The translations under genes and the position numbers were made by a program. Below, in pieces: positions 42,154 through 51,520 of a stretch of DNA of 64,000 nucleotides (within the stretch, counting starts at the first letter, position 1; the number at the start of each line of letters is the position of its first letter). The notes beneath the pieces are model-generated. The model was not told the origin of the DNA. It did not search any database and worked only from the letters and a program-made list of their open reading frames with translations. This stretch comes from Microterricola viridarii (GTDB lineage Bacteria; Actinomycetota; Actinomycetes; Actinomycetales; Microbacteriaceae): assembly GCF_900104895.1 (NCBI RefSeq), contig NZ_LT629742.1, positions 3,100,001 through 3,164,000 of the forward strand, written 5' to 3'.

Positions 42154-43170
42154 GTGAAGTGGTTGCCCGGTATCGCACTCGCGGCTGCGGCCGCCGTCCT
42201 GTCGTGGGGAATCCACGCGCTGATCCCCGCGACCCCGCTGCTCACGGCCGCCGTCGCCCTCGGCATCATCGTCGCGCAGATCCCCGCGCTCCGGCCGGCC
42301 CTCGCCGGCCCGCTCAAGCCCGGCCTCGGGGTGGCGTCCAAGAAGTTCATGCGCCTCGGCGTCGTGCTGCTCGGGCTGAAGCTCAGCCTCGTCGACATCC
42401 TCGGCCTCGGCTGGGTGTCGATCGCGATGATCGTCGTGATCGTCGTGCTCACCTTCGTCGGCACGATCGGGCTCGGCCGCGCGCTGCGGCTGCCCGGCCA
42501 CCAGCCGCTGCTGATCGCGACGGGATTCTCGATCTGCGGCGCCTCGGCGATCGGCGCGATGAGCGGCGTCGTCAAGGCCAAGGATGAGGAGACGGCGACG
42601 CCGGTCGCCCTCGTCACCCTCTGCGGAACACTGGCGATCGCGGTGCTGCCGTTGCTCTGGCATCCGCTCGGCCTCAGCAACGAGCAGTTCGGCCAGTGGG
42701 TCGGCGCGAGCGTGCACGACGTCGGCCAGGTCGTCGCGACCGCGCAGATTGCCGGCCCGGCCGCCCTCGCCGTCGCGATCGTCGTCAAGCTGACCCGCGT
42801 CGTGATGCTGGCCCCGATGGTCGCCACCGTCGCGGGCATCGAGCGCCGCAAGCACAGCGCCGCCGTCGCCCATGCCGCGGCGACCGGCGGTGAGGCCCCG
42901 GATGCCGGGGCCCGCCCGCCGATCGTGCCGCTCTTCGTCGTCGGCTTCCTCGCCGCGGTCGTCGTGCGCACCGTGTTGCCGGTGCCGGAGGTCGTGCTGG
43001 AGACGGCCGACGTGCTGCAGACGGCACTGCTCGCCATGGCTCTGTTCGGCCTCGGCTCCGCCGTGCGGCTGCGCGAGCTCGTGCTCACCGGCTGGCGCGC
43101 ACTGCTGGTCGGCCTGCTCTCCTGGGCGCTGATCGCGGGACTGGCCTGGGCCGTCGTCGTCTACGTCTAG
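42154..43170 (+). CDS. yeiH: YeiH-family putative exporter (UPF0324)
   Basis: A 338-residue membrane protein with about ten helices. Family signatures are KKFMRLGVVLLGLKLSL, ATGFSICGASAIGAMSGVV, ASVHDVGQVVATAQIAG and LGSAVRLREL. YeiH-type proteins have been proposed to export sulphate or sulphonate-derived ions; the substrate is unproven. The GTG start follows a -10-like TAGGCT by 6 nt and no ribosome site is seen, so it is probably leaderless. Confidence 0.85.
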   Translation: MKWLPGIALAAAAAVLSWGIHALIPATPLLTAAVALGIIVAQIPALRPALAGPLKPGLGVASKKFMRLGVVLLGLKLSLVDILGLGWVSIAMIVVIVVLTFVGTIGLGRALRLPGHQPLLIATGFSICGASAIGAMSGVVKAKDEETATPVALVTLCGTLAIAVLPLLWHPLGLSNEQFGQWVGASVHDVGQVVATAQIAGPAALAVAIVVKLTRVVMLAPMVATVAGIERRKHSAAVAHAAATGGEAPDAGARPPIVPLFVVGFLAAVVVRTVLPVPEVVLETADVLQTALLAMALFGLGSAVRLRELVLTGWRALLVGLLSWALIAGLAWAVVVYV

Positions 43171-43216
43171 CGCCGACGACGCGGCGAGCCGGGCGGCCGG
43201 CACTACGAGCCGGCGG

Positions 43217-43531
43217 CTAGTCGACGAACTTGAGCCCGACGATGCAGCCGACGAGGCCCATCAGCAAGGCGATCTTCAACCAGGACACGCTCGTGTCGCC
43301 GGTGATCATGGCGTAGACGACGGTGAGCGATGCGCCGATGCCGACCCAGACGGCGTAGGCCGTCGCGGTTGAGATCCCGCGCATGGCGAGGGCGAGCCCA
43401 CCCATGCTGAGCACGATGCTGATGCCGAAGATGACCGACGGCCAGAGCTTGGTGAAGCCCTCTGATTTGCCGAGCGCGGTGGCCCAGACGGCCTCGAGCA
43501 CGCCGGAGACAATGAGGATGATCCATGACAT
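43217..43531 (-). CDS. gdx: guanidinium exporter (SMR family, SugE/Gdx)
   Basis: A 104-residue four-helix small multidrug resistance protein. The essential glutamate is in LIVSGVLEAVWATALGKSEG (residue about 13), and WVGIGASLTVV is typical of the SugE/Gdx branch. These work as antiparallel dimers exchanging guanidinium for protons. A guanidine-III riboswitch directly in front of the ribosome site supports guanidinium as substrate, not quaternary amines. AGGAG lies 9 nt before the ATG. Confidence 0.93.
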   Translation of the reverse strand: MSWIILIVSGVLEAVWATALGKSEGFTKLWPSVIFGISIVLSMGGLALAMRGISTATAYAVWVGIGASLTVVYAMITGDTSVSWLKIALLMGLVGCIVGLKFVD

Positions 43532-43547
43532 GACTGTTTACTCCTGT

Positions 43548-43588
43548 GGCCAGTCTTGTCGCGTTCCGGGTACTGATCCCTCGTCCGG
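43548..43588 (-). ncRNA. guanidine-III (ykkC-III) riboswitch
   Basis: On the minus strand the 41 nt contain, in order and spacing, the class-defining blocks CCGGACGAGG, GTACCCGG and GACAAGAC. The Thermobifida example as I remember it has the same blocks at almost the same spacing. The variable helix GGATCAGT pairs with ACTGGCC. The two CCGG blocks fit the pseudoknot. The aptamer ends immediately before the ribosome site of gdx, so guanidine probably frees translation. Confidence 0.9.
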
Positions 43589-43699
43589 GGCCGCAGTCGG
43601 CGGCCTCAGAAAAGACTAGCAGCGCGCAGGCGGCCGGCCCTGTGCAGTCACTGTGCACGGCCGGCATCCGCCCGCCGTGGCGTCGATTCAGCCGCCGAT

Positions 43700-44008
43700 T
43701 CAGCCGCCGAGCACGCCCTCGAGCACGCCCACGAAGTGCTCGACCACCGGGAACGGCTCATAGAAGGGGTGCAGCAGCGTGCGCCATTCCTGGTACTCCG
43801 GCGAGCCGCGAAACCCCTGCTCGTGCGCCTCCACGCTCTCCCAGCCGACCAACAGCAGGTATGTCGACGGGGACTCGATGCCGCGGGAGAGGCTGAGGTG
43901 CAGGAAACCGGGCTGCCGCTCGATCAGCGGGCGGGCCAGCGCGAAGGCCGCCTCGAACTCGGCCTCGCGGCCGGGCAACACGGGCAGCAGGGCGTGTTCC
44001 AGGATCAT
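43700..44008 (-). CDS. antibiotic biosynthesis monooxygenase-domain protein
   Basis: A 102-residue ferredoxin-like fold protein. The pattern EHALLPVLPGREAEFEAAFA, then LIERQPGFLHLSLSRGIE and LLVGWESVEAHEQGFRGSPE is typical of the ABM family, which contains small cofactor-free oxygenases and heme-degrading enzymes. Substrate is unknown. A -10-like TACGCT lies 7 nt before the ATG. It is divergent from the isochorismatase gene. Confidence 0.85.
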   Translation of the reverse strand: MILEHALLPVLPGREAEFEAAFALARPLIERQPGFLHLSLSRGIESPSTYLLLVGWESVEAHEQGFRGSPEYQEWRTLLHPFYEPFPVVEHFVGVLEGVLGG

Positions 44009-44117
44009 GCAGGCCAGCGTATCCCCTGGCCGCGATCGGCCCCGCTCGCCCGGCCCGGTGCCGTCTGACCCCGCATTGCCCCTTCCGGATGCCGCCGGCA
44101 GCCGCCATCATGGGTGC

Positions 44118-44678
44118 ATGAGCCTCGACCCCAACGCCGCCCTCATCGTCATCGACATGCAGAAGGGCTTTGCCGACCCCGGCTGGGGCCCGCGCAACAA
44201 CCCCGACTGCGAGTCGAACGTCGAGCGCCTGCTGGAGTCCTGGGCCGCATCGGCGCGCCCGGTGGTGCTCGTGCGGCACGACTCGGTCGAGGAGTCGCCG
44301 CTGAACCCGAACCACCCGGGCAACGCTCTGATGGACTTCGTGGCTGCCGCCCCGCACGAGCTGTTCGTGCGCAAAGACGTGAACTCGGCCTTCTTCGGCG
44401 AGCCCGACCTCTCCGGCTGGCTCGACGAGCGCGGCATCCAGCAGATCGTGATCTGCGGCATCCAGACCAACATGTGCGTCGAGACGACGGCCCGCATGGG
44501 CGGCAACCTCGGCTACGAGGTGCTCGTGCCGATCGACGCGACGCACACCTTCGACCTCGAGGGCCCTGGCGGCGTGCGGTTGAGCGCCGACGAGCTGTCC
44601 CGGGCCACCGCGGTCAACCTGCACGGGGGCGAGTTCGCCACCGTGCTCAGCACCGACGAGCTGCTCGAGCGCGCCTAG
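44118..44678 (+). CDS. isochorismatase-family cysteine hydrolase
   Basis: A 186-residue enzyme. The catalytic triad is visible as Asp in LIVIDMQKGFAD, Lys in FVRKDVNSAFF and Cys in GIQTNMCVETTARMGGN, with the cis-peptide ICGIQTN. Members hydrolyse amides such as nicotinamide, ureidoacrylate or biuret, or act on isochorismate; context does not decide. A -10-like CATCAT lies 6 nt before the ATG. The stop is 12 bp from the convergent acetyltransferase. Confidence 0.85.
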   Translation: MSLDPNAALIVIDMQKGFADPGWGPRNNPDCESNVERLLESWAASARPVVLVRHDSVEESPLNPNHPGNALMDFVAAAPHELFVRKDVNSAFFGEPDLSGWLDERGIQQIVICGIQTNMCVETTARMGGNLGYEVLVPIDATHTFDLEGPGGVRLSADELSRATAVNLHGGEFATVLSTDELLERA

Positions 44679-44690
44679 GCAGCGCCGGCT

Positions 44691-45716
44691 CTAGGCGGTG
44701 AGGGCGTAGCCGAAGCTCAGCAGCTTGAGCTGATTGCCGTTCGGGAACGTCATCACCGGCTCGCGGTCGAGCAGGCGGTCGAAGCCGACCTGTGCGTACA
44801 GCTTGTGCGCGCCGAGCATCTCGGGGCCCGAGTTCATGACCACCTGGGAGACCTGGCGCAGCCGGCCGAGCAGGAGCACGTGGCGGCTGAGCAGCTCGCC
44901 GAGGCCGCGGCGGCGGGCATCCGGGCTCACCGCGAGCAGGCGGAAGTCCATCTCGCCGGGCTGGGCGAGGTCGGTCATGGTGGCGCCATCGCGCGGGGTG
45001 GACACCGTTCCGAGCAGGGCGCCGGTCTGGGTGTCGACGGCGACCCACACCTGGTGCTCGGCGGCACGGCCGGCGACGTCGACGATCGACGCGCGGTAGG
45101 AGTCGTTCAGGGTGTAGTCGTGGGAATAGGCACGCTCAGAGAGGCTCGCGACGGCATCCACCTCGTCGTCGTGTATCAGGCGCACGAGCACCTCGTCGGG
45201 GCTCTGCTGCAGTGGGTATCGGTAGACGACGAGCGAGGCGGCGCGGCCGGTGCCGTCGATAACGGCCTCCCGCTCGAATCCGAGGCGCTCGTAGAGGCGC
45301 TGGGCCGTCAGGTTGAGCTCGCCCGTGTCGAGCACGAGGGCCGTGGCGCCCCATTCCAGGGCGACCTCGAGGCTGGCGCGCATCAGGGCGTCGCCGATGC
45401 CGGCGCCGCGCGCCTCGGGGGCGACGGCGAGCAGGCGGATTTCGGCCTCGCCGGCGCTGGCGCGGCGGGCGTACGGGGTGCCGGCACGCAGAACGCTGGC
45501 GGTGCCGACGAGGGCGCCGTCTTCGTTCAGGGCGACGAGCAGGGTTCCGGATGCCGCACGGCCGGCAGCGTCGAGCGAGAACGCGCGGCGCTCAGCGCTG
45601 ACGGGCAGGTGACCGTAGGGGCCGACGAGGAAGGCGCTCTCGGTGAGCTGACCGATTGCGGCGGCCTCGGAGTCGAGGGCGGGCCGGATGGTCAGGGAAG
45701 AAGGTGCGAACGTCAC
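44691..45716 (-). CDS. tandem GNAT N-acetyltransferase
   Basis: A 341-residue protein made of two GNAT folds. The first (about 1-165) has the acetyl-CoA loop VAPEARGAGIGDALM. The second (about 175-341) has VSPDARRRGLGELLSRH. Each half keeps the usual strand pattern (LLAVAPE and LLAVSPD). The substrate is unknown. The GTG start lies 7 nt after a -10 box TACACT with a TTGCGA upstream, so the gene is probably leaderless; 59 in-frame upstream codons would lie over the divergent promoter region. Confidence 0.85.
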   Translation of the reverse strand: MTFAPSSLTIRPALDSEAAAIGQLTESAFLVGPYGHLPVSAERRAFSLDAAGRAASGTLLVALNEDGALVGTASVLRAGTPYARRASAGEAEIRLLAVAPEARGAGIGDALMRASLEVALEWGATALVLDTGELNLTAQRLYERLGFEREAVIDGTGRAASLVVYRYPLQQSPDEVLVRLIHDDEVDAVASLSERAYSHDYTLNDSYRASIVDVAGRAAEHQVWVAVDTQTGALLGTVSTPRDGATMTDLAQPGEMDFRLLAVSPDARRRGLGELLSRHVLLLGRLRQVSQVVMNSGPEMLGAHKLYAQVGFDRLLDREPVMTFPNGNQLKLLSFGYALTA

Positions 45717-45925
45717 TGAATCCAGTGTACCGGGGCGTAATGAATCGCAATAATCGGCGAAGTGGTTGACGGTGGGAGCGCCGCGGGGTTCAACCGTTGC
45801 CATCGCGCCGAGAACGCCGCGTTCGCGCACCCCGGCCACGAAAAGTGCCGCCCACCGGGTGAATACGCACGAATCTGCGATTCGATGCCACACTCCTGCG
45901 CGCCGCGCTCTCTACGATGAGAGGC

Positions 45926-47386
45926 GTGACAGCGTTCGTCTCAGCCCTCGATCTCTTCTCGATCGGCATTGGCCCGTCCAGTTCCCATACGGTCGGCCCG
46001 ATGCGGGCTGCCCTCGACTTCGCCGGCCGTCTCGGGCCCGGCACCCTGGAGAGCGTCGACCGCATTTCGTGCGTGCTCTTCGGCTCGCTCGGTGCCACCG
46101 GCATCGGCCACGGCACCCCGGATGCCATCGTCGCGGGTCTGGCCGGGCTGCGCCCGGAGGACTGCGACCCCGCCGCGGTGCGCGGCGCCTGGAGCACGTT
46201 GCCGCGGGCAGCCGATGGTGCGGGCACCGTGCTGCTGGGCGGTTCCCGGCCCGTCGCGATCACCCGCGACGACATCACCTTCGCGCCGTTCACCCGCCTG
46301 CCCGGGCACCCGAATGCCATGACGTTGCACGCCTGGGCGCGCGATGCCGCCGGCACGGAGCGCGAGCTGCTGCACGAGACGTACTACTCGGTGGGCGGTG
46401 GCTTCATCCGCCGGGCCAGCGAGGATGCCGGCGGAGCGGCCTCGCTCGCGGGCGGCTCCCGTTCGGCGGCGGCGGCGCCCGGCATGAGGCGGGCGACCGC
46501 GGCGGCCACGGCCCGGCATCCGCTGCCCTACTCCAGCTCGGCCGAGCTGCTCGCCCTGTGCGAGGAGCAGGGTGTCGGGCTCTGCGACATCGCACGCGCC
46601 AACGAGGAGGCGCTGCACGGGCGCGAGGCGCTGGATGCGGGACTCGACGCCATCTGGGCGGCCATGCACAGCTGCGTGGAGACCGGGCTCGTCACACCGG
46701 GCGTTCTGCCCGGCGGCCTCGGCGTCAAGCGCCGCGCCCCCCTCGTGCGCGAGCAGCTCGACGCGCACGATTGCCAGCCGGTGCGCGAGCGCGACACCTC
46801 CACCGAGTGGCTGCACGCCTTCGCCCTCGCCGTCAACGAGGAGAACGCCTCGGGCGGCCGGGTCGTCACGGCGCCGACCAACGGTGCGGCCGGCATCATC
46901 CCGGCGGTCGCGCACTACTATCTGCGTTTCGTGCCGGGGGCGTCGCCGGAGGGCATCCGCAACTTCCTGCTGACAGCGGCCGCGATCGGCTCGCTGGTGA
47001 AGGCCAACGCGTCCATCTCGGGGGCGGAGGGCGGCTGCCAGGCCGAGGTCGGCTCCGCGTGCGCGATGGCCGCCGGCGCCCTCTGCGGCGTGCTCGGCGG
47101 CACGCCGCGCCAGGTGGAGAACGCGGCCGAGATCGCAATGGAGCACCATCTCGGCCTCACCTGCGACCCGGTTGGCGGGCTGGTGCAGGTGCCGTGCATC
47201 GAGCGCAACGCGATCGCCGCGTCGACCGCGGTGTCGGCTGCCCGGCTCGCCCTCCTGGGCGACGGCACCCACCTGGTCTCGCTCGACACGGTGATCGAGA
47301 CGATGCGCCAGACCGGCCTCGACATGATGACGAAGTACAAGGAGACCAGCGAGGGCGGGCTCGCCGTCAACGTTATCGAGTGCTGA
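45926..47386 (+). CDS. sdaA: L-serine ammonia-lyase, single-chain iron-sulphur type
   Basis: A 486-residue enzyme joining the beta domain ([20 protein letters not shown]) and the catalytic alpha domain. Cysteines for the 4Fe-4S cluster lie in [20 protein letters not shown] and GLTCDPVGG; the serine-binding [13 protein letters not shown] is present. It converts serine to pyruvate and ammonia. GTG at 45926 is preferred to ATG at 45917 because it sits 7 nt after a -10 box TACGAT and gives the family N-terminus MTAFVSAL. A 30-residue Ala/Gly/Ser-rich insert near residue 170 is unusual. Confidence 0.94.
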   Translation: MTAFVSALDLFSIGIGPSSSHTVGPMRAALDFAGRLGPGTLESVDRISCVLFGSLGATGIGHGTPDAIVAGLAGLRPEDCDPAAVRGAWSTLPRAADGAGTVLLGGSRPVAITRDDITFAPFTRLPGHPNAMTLHAWARDAAGTERELLHETYYSVGGGFIRRASEDAGGAASLAGGSRSAAAAPGMRRATAAATARHPLPYSSSAELLALCEEQGVGLCDIARANEEALHGREALDAGLDAIWAAMHSCVETGLVTPGVLPGGLGVKRRAPLVREQLDAHDCQPVRERDTSTEWLHAFALAVNEENASGGRVVTAPTNGAAGIIPAVAHYYLRFVPGASPEGIRNFLLTAAAIGSLVKANASISGAEGGCQAEVGSACAMAAGALCGVLGGTPRQVENAAEIAMEHHLGLTCDPVGGLVQVPCIERNAIAASTAVSAARLALLGDGTHLVSLDTVIETMRQTGLDMMTKYKETSEGGLAVNVIEC

Positions 47387-47416
47387 GCCCTGCTCTGTGG
47401 GCTGATGCCGCGCGAA

Positions 47417-47479
47417 AACACAGGACCAGAGCGGCGCGACCCCTCCCTGGAGGCGTCACGGGCGTCTCCTCCTGTTTTT
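47417..47479 (+). terminator. probable terminator after sdaA
   Basis: CACAGGA at 47419-47425 can pair with TCCTGT ahead of a five-T run (47475-47479). The inner part pairs only imperfectly, so this is moderate evidence. Confidence 0.45.
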
Positions 47480-47516
47480 GTGTGCGCCGGCTACTGCGGT
47501 CTTCGGATGCCGGGGC

Positions 47517-48887
47517 TCAGAGCCCGCGCATGGTGAACGCCTGCGCCAGCAGCGCCCGGAACGGCGGCCGGGCCAGCAGCCGCACGAGCGCGTTGCGCGC
47601 TGCGAGGCGGCTGCCGCGCGCCGGCCGCCCGACGCCCATGTTGAACGAGGCCTGCAGCACGGTGCGGCGGGCGGCACAGCCGCGGCGGGCGCTGTAGTCG
47701 GCGAGGGCGCGGGAGCCCAGCGCGTGCCCGCCGCGCACGCCCAGCTCGAGGGCTGGGGCGAGGGCTGCGGCATCCAGCCAGCCGAGGTTCATGCCCTGGC
47801 CGCCGATCGGGCTCACCTCGTGCGCCGCGTCGCCGAGCAGGGCGACACGGCCGGCCGCCATGGTGCCGGCCCGGTGCTGCCGCACGGCGAACGCGCTGAT
47901 CGAGCGGGCGGTGCGCTGCGCGTTGTCATGGTCGCTGTCGTGGGCGTGGTTGTCGTCGTTCCCGGCGGTGGCGGCTGCCGCGTCCAGCACGATTCCGGTG
48001 CGCTGCCGCACGATGGCGGCGAGCTCGTCGGCCGTCGCCTCCGGGCGCAATCGCCCGGTGAGCACCACCCAGCGGCGCCAGCCGCCCGGCAGCGGGAAGG
48101 ACTCGACGACTCCCTCGCGCTCGAAGGCGAGCAGCGCGGTCGTCGCCATGTGCGGCGCGGCCATCGGGCTGCCCCGCACGCCCGACCGCGCGGGCCCGCT
48201 CTGCTCGCTGCGGAAATCGCCCATCAGGTACGGCTGCGCGTCGCCGACCGCGCGCCAGCTGATGCCCAGGTACTCGCGGACGCGGCTCCGCGCGCCGTCA
48301 GCACCGACGGCGTAGCGCGCCCGCAGCCCGGCGCCTGCGGCCAGCCGCACCTGCACGATGTCTTCCCGCTGCGAGAGCGCGACGACGCGCGCGCCGCGGC
48401 GCACCGGGTCGCGGCCGTCGCAGAGCTCGGTGAGCCGTTCGCGGAGCAGCCGCTCCGTGTCCCGCTGCGGCAGGGCAAGCACGAAGGGGTAGCGGCCGGC
48501 CGCCTCGCTGATGTCGAGCCCGCCGAGGACCTCGCCGTCGCACCATGCCTCCCCGCGGAAGATCGGGGTCCCGGCGGAGACGGCCGCGTCGGCGAGCCCG
48601 AGCTGGGCGAGCACGGCGAGGCCGGGCGGGTGGATGCCGATCGCTCGGGAGTGCTCAGAGGCCTGCTCGCGCGCCTCGAGCACGACGACGCTCAGCCCCC
48701 GCTGCACCAGCAGGCAGGCGAGGAGCAGCCCGACCGGGCCGGCGCCGACGACTGCGACGTCCACGACCTCTGCGTCCGCTGCGTCTGTGGCGTCCGGGGC
48801 GGCCGTTGCGTCCGCGGCGTCAGTCGCGCGAGCTGCGTCTGGGGCCTCCGGGGCCGTGTCGGTGCCCGGGTCTAGCGTGTCAGACAT
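47517..48887 (-). CDS. FAD-dependent aromatic-hydroxylase-like oxidoreductase
   Basis: A 456-residue flavoprotein of the PHBH/UbiH type. The dinucleotide fold is VAVVGAGPVGLLLACLLVQR after an Ala/Asp-rich leader of 40 residues. The mid DG-type motif is YAVGADGARSRVREYLG, and the FAD ribose motif is GRVALLGDAAHEVSPIGGQGMNLG. It probably hydroxylates an aromatic polyketide made by the type III synthase. It overlaps the methyltransferase gene by 8 bp, the last gene of a three-gene operon. An Asp/His/Asn-rich insert (GNDDNHAHDSDHDN) sits near residue 315. Confidence 0.87.
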   Translation of the reverse strand: MSDTLDPGTDTAPEAPDAARATDAADATAAPDATDAADAEVVDVAVVGAGPVGLLLACLLVQRGLSVVVLEAREQASEHSRAIGIHPPGLAVLAQLGLADAAVSAGTPIFRGEAWCDGEVLGGLDISEAAGRYPFVLALPQRDTERLLRERLTELCDGRDPVRRGARVVALSQREDIVQVRLAAGAGLRARYAVGADGARSRVREYLGISWRAVGDAQPYLMGDFRSEQSGPARSGVRGSPMAAPHMATTALLAFEREGVVESFPLPGGWRRWVVLTGRLRPEATADELAAIVRQRTGIVLDAAAATAGNDDNHAHDSDHDNAQRTARSISAFAVRQHRAGTMAAGRVALLGDAAHEVSPIGGQGMNLGWLDAAALAPALELGVRGGHALGSRALADYSARRGCAARRTVLQASFNMGVGRPARGSRLAARNALVRLLARPPFRALLAQAFTMRGL

Positions 48888-49689
48888 CGGGACCAGCCCA
48901 GGTGAGCAGGTAGCGGAAGTGGCTCTGCGGCAGGACCGACCAGCCCGGCGGCAGGGCGGCCTGCAGCTCGGCCGGCCGGTAACTGCGGCGAATGGAGGTG
49001 AGGCCATCGGCACGGATGTACGAGCGATTCAAGAGGTTGCGGGCGAACGGCAGCGTGCCCAGCGCGAATCCCGCGTAGGCCAGGGCGCTCCGGGTGATGT
49101 CGCTGTGCAGCGCGCGCGGCAGCCGCCGGCCGTTCGGGCCGACAGCGTTGCCTGGGCTTGTGGGGTCGGACGCCGGCCGCACCAGCCGCTCGCTGTCGAA
49201 GAGCAGGCCGCCGAGCTCGGCGGGGGTGAGGTGGTGCAGCATGTGGTTGGAGATCACCAGGTCGAACTGGGCGCCCTCGGCGACGAGCTCGGAGCTGAAT
49301 GCGCGCCGGAACTCCACACCGCCGACGCCGGGCTGCAACCGGGCCGGGTGGCGCAACACGAGCTGGCGCCGGGCGAACTCGTCGGCCCGGGCATCCGGGT
49401 CGATGGCCGTGATCTGCAGGCGCAGGCCGTCGTTGGTGGCCCAGTGGGCCAGCGAGAGGGGCAGGTCACCGCCGCCGGCGCCGATGTCGAGCAGCGTCGT
49501 GTCACGGGTCGCCGAGAGGTGCGGCCGGACGAAGCGGCGGTAGATGTCGCGCCACCCGGAGACGGCGGCGTTGACCAGGCGAAACTGCTCGTAGGTGCGC
49601 GCCAGCGTCTCCGGGTCGGCGTCGGCGGCGTCCATGAGCTCGGTGGCGTCCGTCGCCCTCGAGCGCAGCGGCCAACCCCAGCGGGTCAC
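48880..49689 (-). CDS. class I SAM-dependent methyltransferase
   Basis: A 269-residue enzyme. The SAM-binding motif is LLDIGAGGGDLPLSLA near residue 80, followed by the acidic AIDPDA and the post-motif LVISNHMLHHLTP. It starts with GTG overlapping the polyketide synthase stop by 4 bp (GTGA), so the two are translationally coupled. It likely O- or C-methylates the polyketide product before or after oxidation by the following flavoenzyme. Confidence 0.87.
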   Translation of the reverse strand: MTRWGWPLRSRATDATELMDAADADPETLARTYEQFRLVNAAVSGWRDIYRRFVRPHLSATRDTTLLDIGAGGGDLPLSLAHWATNDGLRLQITAIDPDARADEFARRQLVLRHPARLQPGVGGVEFRRAFSSELVAEGAQFDLVISNHMLHHLTPAELGGLLFDSERLVRPASDPTSPGNAVGPNGRRLPRALHSDITRSALAYAGFALGTLPFARNLLNRSYIRADGLTSIRRSYRPAELQAALPPGWSVLPQSHFRYLLTWAGPDV

Positions 49690-50930
49690 GTCGTCAGTAC
49701 CGAAGCTGCGGCGGGCTGCGGGGCGGCCGCATTCGCCTCGGTGTTCGCCCCGGCAGCCGTCGGCGCCTCCGCGGCCTGTGGAACCCGCACCCCGGCCACG
49801 GTCAGCAGCGCCGTCTCGACGGTGAGCCCCGGCCCGAACGCCATCGCGAGCACCCGCTCGCCCTCGGCCGTCGCGGGTGCCTCCAAGATCTTCTTCAGCA
49901 CGAACAGCACCGTCGCACTCGACATGTTGCCGAAGTCGCGCAGCGTCTCGCGGGCCGGCACCAACTGCGCCTCGCTGAGGCCGAGCTTCTGCTCGACCTT
50001 GTCGAGGATGCTGCGCCCGCCCGGATGGATCGCCCAGTGCTGCACGCTCTGCCCGGCGGCCCCGGCGGCGAGCGCCGCGGCGAGCACCGGCTCGGGGGCG
50101 AACAGGGGGGCAAGCGCGCCGCCGATGTGCTCGTCGATGATGTGCGGCACGTAGCTGGAGAGCACCATCTCGAAGCCGTTGTCTCCGATGCGCCAGGCCA
50201 TGTCGCCCTCGCCGACGGGGGTGATCACGGTCTCGGAGCGGTCGAGCACGAATGCGAGCTCGCCGTCCGCCGGTGGGCGCGAGCTGACGATGCCGGCGGC
50301 CGCGCCGTCGGCGAACAGCGAGGAGGCGACGATCTCGTCCGGGTCGTTCGAGCTGCGCAGGTGCAGCGTGCAGAGCTCGGCGCTGACGACCAGCACGACG
50401 GCGTCCGGATCGGCCTCGACGAACTGCCGGGCGGTGCGCAGAGCCGGCATGGCCGCGTAGCAGCCCATGAATCCCAGGTGGTAGCGCTGAACGGATGCCG
50501 CCAGCCCCAGCTGGCGCACCAGCATGTAGTCGGGCCCGGGCTGGTAGAACCCGGTGCACGAGACCGTGATGACGTGGGTGACGTCGGCGGCCTCGACGCC
50601 GGGGCAGGCTGCGAGCGAGCGCCGTGCGGCCTCGACGAAGAGCAGTGTCGCCTGGTCGGCGTAGAGCTCGTTGCGCACCTTGGTGCCCGGGCTGAGCAAC
50701 AGCCCCGTCTCGGCGTCGAAGAACTGGTGCTCGCCCGGGGATTGCTCCAGCGAGAGCTCCTCGATCACCGAGTATCGAGTCTCGATTCCGGAGGAGTTGA
50801 AGGCCGTGCTGACCAGGCGTTGGCCGAGCCGGCCGAGGCCGGGCTGGCTGGCGAAGACGTCACGCACCTCCTCCTGCACCAGCACGGTGGGGGGAACAGC
50901 GGTCTGCAGTGCGCGAAGCGTCACATCCAT
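49686..50930 (-). CDS. type III polyketide synthase
   Basis: A 414-residue chalcone-synthase-fold enzyme. The catalytic triad is Cys in LGFMGCYAAMPAL (near residue 155), His in WAIHPGGRSIL and Asn in RDFGNMSSATVLFVLKK. GFYQPGPDYMLVRQLGL and FADGAAAGIV are typical of bacterial type III PKS. It condenses malonyl-CoA onto an acyl starter, giving pyrones or (alkyl)resorcinols. The C-terminal 30 residues are a variable Ala-rich tail. The ATG lies 5 nt after a -10 box TACTAT. It heads an operon with a methyltransferase and an FAD oxygenase. Confidence 0.93.
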   Translation of the reverse strand: MDVTLRALQTAVPPTVLVQEEVRDVFASQPGLGRLGQRLVSTAFNSSGIETRYSVIEELSLEQSPGEHQFFDAETGLLLSPGTKVRNELYADQATLLFVEAARRSLAACPGVEAADVTHVITVSCTGFYQPGPDYMLVRQLGLAASVQRYHLGFMGCYAAMPALRTARQFVEADPDAVVLVVSAELCTLHLRSSNDPDEIVASSLFADGAAAGIVSSRPPADGELAFVLDRSETVITPVGEGDMAWRIGDNGFEMVLSSYVPHIIDEHIGGALAPLFAPEPVLAAALAAGAAGQSVQHWAIHPGGRSILDKVEQKLGLSEAQLVPARETLRDFGNMSSATVLFVLKKILEAPATAEGERVLAMAFGPGLTVETALLTVAGVRVPQAAEAPTAAGANTEANAAAPQPAAASVLTT

Positions 50931-51001
50931 GGTTCATAGTAGGCGCGCAGTCCGGTGGGGCACAGAAGAAAATCGGAATGTTCCCAGCCTCGGCGCGCGC
51001 G

Positions 51002-51520
51002 TTAGCAGTCGCAGCGGATGCCGGCGGCCCCCGTGCCCGCCGAGACCGGGCCGACCAGCGGGTCCACCGGACCGGCTGCGGTGCCGGCATCCGTCTCCAC
51101 CGGGTAGCCCTCCCTGGCCCAGTACTCGAAGCCGCCGATCATCTCGCGCACCGCGTAGCCCTGCAGGGCGAGAGCGAGGGCCGCCTTGGTGCTGCCGTTG
51201 CATCCGGGGCTCCAGCAGTAGACGACGACGTTCGTCCCGGCGGGCAGGAGCGCCGCGGCCCCGCCGGCGATCCGGGCGGTCGGCAGGTGCACGGCCCCGG
51301 CTGCGCGGCCCTGCGCCCAGGCCGCATCGCTGCGGGTGTCGACCAGCACGAAGCTCTGGGCGCCCGCTTCGAGCTCGGCCCAGACGTCGGAGGCGTCGGT
51401 CTCGAAAGCGAGCTTCGCCCGGAGGTGGGCGATGGTCTCGGTCGGGCTGGCGGCCGGCTCCGCACCGAAGATGGGCGCGACGGGGGACACAGAGGACGCA
51501 GTGGGCTGGCTGGCTGTCAT
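51002..51520 (-). CDS. rhodanese-domain protein
   Basis: A 172-residue sulphurtransferase-like protein. The fold includes VLVDTRSDAAWAQGRAAGAV and the catalytic loop VVVYCWSPGCNGSTKAALAL, where the first Cys is the expected persulphide carrier. An N-terminal 60-residue segment is variable. The C-terminus ends in a Gly/Ala-rich stretch with two cysteines (RCDC), which is unusual. The ATG follows a -10-like CATCAT by 6 nt. Confidence 0.85.
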   Translation of the reverse strand: MTASQPTASSVSPVAPIFGAEPAASPTETIAHLRAKLAFETDASDVWAELEAGAQSFVLVDTRSDAAWAQGRAAGAVHLPTARIAGGAAALLPAGTNVVVYCWSPGCNGSTKAALALALQGYAVREMIGGFEYWAREGYPVETDAGTAAGPVDPLVGPVSAGTGAAGIRCDC

